Source: CAWIJJ01 sp963836405
Lineage (GTDB): Bacteria; Acidobacteriota; Terriglobia; Bryobacterales; Bryobacteraceae
Direction: 5' to 3'
Length of the DNA: 64,000 nucleotides
NCBI GenBank assembly: GCA_963836405.1
Contig: CAWIJL010000013.1
Coordinates: forward strand, 186,001 to 250,000
Shown here piece by piece: positions 61,951 to 64,000 of the stretch. Position numbers and translations under genes: made by a program. Below the pieces are notes generated by a model. The model worked only from the letters and a program-made list of their open reading frames with translations. It did no database searches and was not told the DNA's origin. Each line of letters begins with the position of its first letter. The stretch's first letter is position 1.

Positions 61951-63591
61951 TTACTGCGGGACGTAAACCCGCTTTAATTCAAGTTGAACCGTCACCGGCT
62001 GACCTTCCGTTACGGTGGATTCAGCACCCCCAGCAACCATACTGCTGAGAACGCCAGGCCGCTGTAGGGTTGTTTTCCAGGCTTCCTCAACCACCGCGAG
62101 GATTCGGTACGGTTCTGCGGGCATGCCTTCCAGGGCGAACGTACCATCTTCGCCGGTAACTGCTGAGACGAACACTGGAAAGTCGTTCTTGAGTCGCGTG
62201 GGCCAAGGTATTGCGATGACTCTGGCGCCGCTAATGGACTCCCCTCGTTCCTTTACGGTCCCCTGCAGGCGACCGCTTTTGGTGGAGATGAGGACCGATA
62301 GATCTTGGCTCAATAGGGACACATTCGGCATTAGCACTCCGTCCCGTACCGTGCCGCCCCCATAGAAAATACCCGCAACCACGTATGGAGCACTCAGCCC
62401 GGCTACTTCAATTGATTGCCGGCGCAACCCAAAGAGGGTGAGTACAAATCGGCCATCCTCGGTTACGACCGGTTGTGGCTCGCCCAAACCGACGCCTTCG
62501 AGGGGCTGAATATGGACAGACAAACGTCGGCGACTCTCGGCCGGGAAGCTGTCCGGCAGCCGCAATACACCCGTGATTTGCATCGCAGGTTGAAGGCGCA
62601 GATCCTCGTCCAGATCTTTGTCGAAAACAGATAGGGTCTGCCACAAGTACTTTCGCACTGAGTGATCTGAACCTGACGGAGCGATTGATAGTTGATAATC
62701 ACCAGGAGCCACATTCGTGATCGTGAGATACTCGCCACATCGAATCGTGGCTTGAGCGATCCTATTAAAGGCAGTGCCCGCTTGCCGAATCAACGCTACT
62801 GCATAGGTTCGGCCTGCCTCACAACTATCGCGCCGCAATTCCCCGGATATCCGATAAAGCTGACGGCGCGACATAGGCACGGCCCCGAGATCCAAGGGTA
62901 CTCCTGGGAGTATCACCAACGGAACTATCTCCCACGCATTAGTGCTCGCAGGCCATGTTTGCCGGCCATATGCGGGACCGAGCATACTCTTCTTACTCGA
63001 ATCCCGGTGAGACGCCACCGTCGCTAGCTCCGCGGCCTTATCGGCCGCCATCTCCAGGTAGTATTGCCCGGGCTTCAAGGACTCGAACTGAAACGAGCCC
63101 TTCTTATCAGTACTTGCCGGTGCCGCAACAGGCCATGGAACCGGCTTTCCCAGCTCATAACGAATCGCCACTGGCTGGACCAGAATTCCTGACACAGGTA
63201 CATGGGTTTCTCCATCGAGTATCTGCCCTTTGATGGAACTCGCGGCAATCATGTCGACATCGCCAGACAGAACTCCGGTCCGAAGTGTAACCAGTCGGGG
63301 CACGTTAGGACCGGGGCTATAACCTGGAGCCGTCGCGTACAGCATATAAGGGCCCGGGGTCGTTACATCCAGGTGGTATGTTCCATCGGTCATGGTTTCA
63401 ACGACGTGTCCAGGCTCCTGAAAAGGTACCAAGACTATGTGACGTCCTGGGGTTAAAGATACCCGAGCGTGCGACAGCGGTAAGCCGGTGCTCAGATCGC
63501 GGACTGTGCCACTGATACCCGTTCGGGAGCGCTCCTGAGCGAAAACGGCACAGCCTATCCACAGTGTTAAACACCAGCGCTGTATTGTCAT
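61951..63591 (-). CDS. exported protein with carboxypeptidase-regulatory-like domains
   Basis: About 546 residues from the ATG at 63591. It has a Sec signal (WCLTLWIGCAVFAQE), then several Ig-like CarboxypepD_reg/SdrD-type beta modules: GISGTVRDLSTGLPLSHARVSLTP at the start, IKGQILDGETHVPVSGILVQP in the middle, and GRLQGTVKERGESISGARVIAI near the end. No catalytic domain is visible, so it is probably a surface or periplasmic binding protein. Its start overlaps the stop of the GH38 fragment (TGATG). Local base use is less GC-rich and the codons are less biased than its neighbours, which might reflect acquisition. Confidence 0.75.
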   Translation of the reverse strand: MTIQRWCLTLWIGCAVFAQERSRTGISGTVRDLSTGLPLSHARVSLTPGRHIVLVPFQEPGHVVETMTDGTYHLDVTTPGPYMLYATAPGYSPGPNVPRLVTLRTGVLSGDVDMIAASSIKGQILDGETHVPVSGILVQPVAIRYELGKPVPWPVAAPASTDKKGSFQFESLKPGQYYLEMAADKAAELATVASHRDSSKKSMLGPAYGRQTWPASTNAWEIVPLVILPGVPLDLGAVPMSRRQLYRISGELRRDSCEAGRTYAVALIRQAGTAFNRIAQATIRCGEYLTITNVAPGDYQLSIAPSGSDHSVRKYLWQTLSVFDKDLDEDLRLQPAMQITGVLRLPDSFPAESRRRLSVHIQPLEGVGLGEPQPVVTEDGRFVLTLFGLRRQSIEVAGLSAPYVVAGIFYGGGTVRDGVLMPNVSLLSQDLSVLISTKSGRLQGTVKERGESISGARVIAIPWPTRLKNDFPVFVSAVTGEDGTFALEGMPAEPYRILAVVEEAWKTTLQRPGVLSSMVAGGAESTVTEGQPVTVQLELKRVYVPQ

Positions 63592-64000
63592 CACACCTCA
63601 TCACCCTTAGGGTTTGGCCTGTAACTCAAGCGCAAGGTGCGAAGTCCGAAGCGCGGCAGCGCCAGCCTCACTTCGCGCCGCCCCCCGGAACCCCTTCGTA
63701 CCGGCAGTTCGCGAATGACGCGGCCATCGAACTCCACCAGTTCCACCCGCGATGCCTGCACATCCAGCGACACCGTGCGCTCGGCGTCGTCACCCTCGGC
63801 GTTGAACAGGCGGATCAGCAGGCTTTCGTCCTGGTGGAGCACGGTCGGGATCTCCACCCCGCCGCCGCTCACCGAAACGAGCGATCGCGTCGCCGCGCCG
63901 GTGCCCGGATCCCCGTCCATGATCTGCGCCACCAGCGGCTCGTTCCAGTTCGCGCTCTCGGCCGAAATCCGCGCCTCGTCCCACAGTCCGGTGTGCGGCA
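63591..64000 (-). CDS. alpha-mannosidase-like glycoside hydrolase (GH38), C-terminal fragment
   Basis: The gene enters from the right edge; only the last 135 residues or so are inside the window. The readable end holds LLIRLFNAEGDDAERTVSLDV, then VELVEFDGRVIRELPV, then RFGLRTLRLSYRP, which is the usual ending of the GH38 C-terminal beta domain (the LRxFNxE and RTLRL strands). It trims alpha-mannosyl residues from glycans. The stop overlaps the start of the following gene (TGATG on the minus strand), so the two are co-translated. The catalytic domain is not visible, so the assignment rests on the C-terminal pattern. Confidence 0.6.
   Translation of the reverse strand, partial: PHTGLWDEARISAESANWNEPLVAQIMDGDPGTGAATRSLVSVSGGGVEIPTVLHQDESLLIRLFNAEGDDAERTVSLDVQASRVELVEFDGRVIRELPVRRGSGGRREVRLALPRFGLRTLRLSYRPNPKGDEV

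Overview
The window looks like a chromosomal segment of a soil acidobacterium, most likely order Bryobacterales (Solibacter/Bryobacter-like). The reasons are high GC, very large Oar-type TonB-dependent receptors with an N-terminal carboxypeptidase-regulatory domain and no SusD partner, many Tat-exported sugar enzymes, a PmoA/DUF6807 protein next to a Gfo/Idh oxidoreductase, and AfsR-like and SpoIIE-type regulators. This is inferred from protein families; no rRNA marker gene is present. I saw no tRNA, rRNA, CRISPR array, transposase or phage gene.

Layout. 0-3 kb: the 3' end of an AlkD-like DNA repair gene, an acetyltransferase, a small exported protein, an AraC regulator and a VOC protein. 3-9 kb: a giant TonB-dependent receptor followed by a Gfo/Idh oxidoreductase and a PmoA-like protein, probably one uptake/catabolism unit. 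9-18 kb: a GltS-type transporter, a FAD-linked oxidase, an M1-like peptidase with an incomplete zinc site, an AI-2E family permease, an SDR, a GH43-like hydrolase and a VanZ protein. 18.5-25 kb: a frameshifted fucose-isomerase-like gene, a PhyH-type dioxygenase, a sulfatase, a PIG-L deacetylase and an amidase. 25-29.4 kb: dienelactone hydrolase, an ankyrin-FKBP fusion, an ICMT-like methyltransferase, DinB, and a VOC-coiled coil-SpoIIE fusion.

29.4-37.3 kb is the most unusual part. A minus-strand run starts with a protein that joins a type VI secretion TssA/ImpA N-terminal domain to a C-terminal TIR domain. A 1048-residue AfsR/SARP-type ATPase regulator follows 14 bp later, then a second FAD oxidase and a small exported protein. 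No other type VI genes are visible. Beside it lie hicB and a frameshifted hicA.

37.3-64 kb is dominated by glycan degradation: a Tat-exported PLP enzyme, GH127, GH29 fucosidase, a sugar isomerase/epimerase, two more TonB-dependent receptors, GH78 rhamnosidase and, at the right edge, the end of a GH38 mannosidase. It also holds an ECF sigma factor with a SnoaL-like tail, a DoxX protein, and an overlapping trio of exported amidohydrolase-like genes of which only the middle one keeps the metal-binding HxH. Five exported proteins from unrelated folds here carry Gly/Arg/Ala-rich inserts.

Three genes are interrupted by single frameshifts (18.9 kb, 36.75 kb, 60.97 kb). I cannot tell mutation from sequencing or assembly error. 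Taken together, the region resembles a plant- or microbial-polysaccharide utilisation region with an embedded candidate defence/signalling operon.
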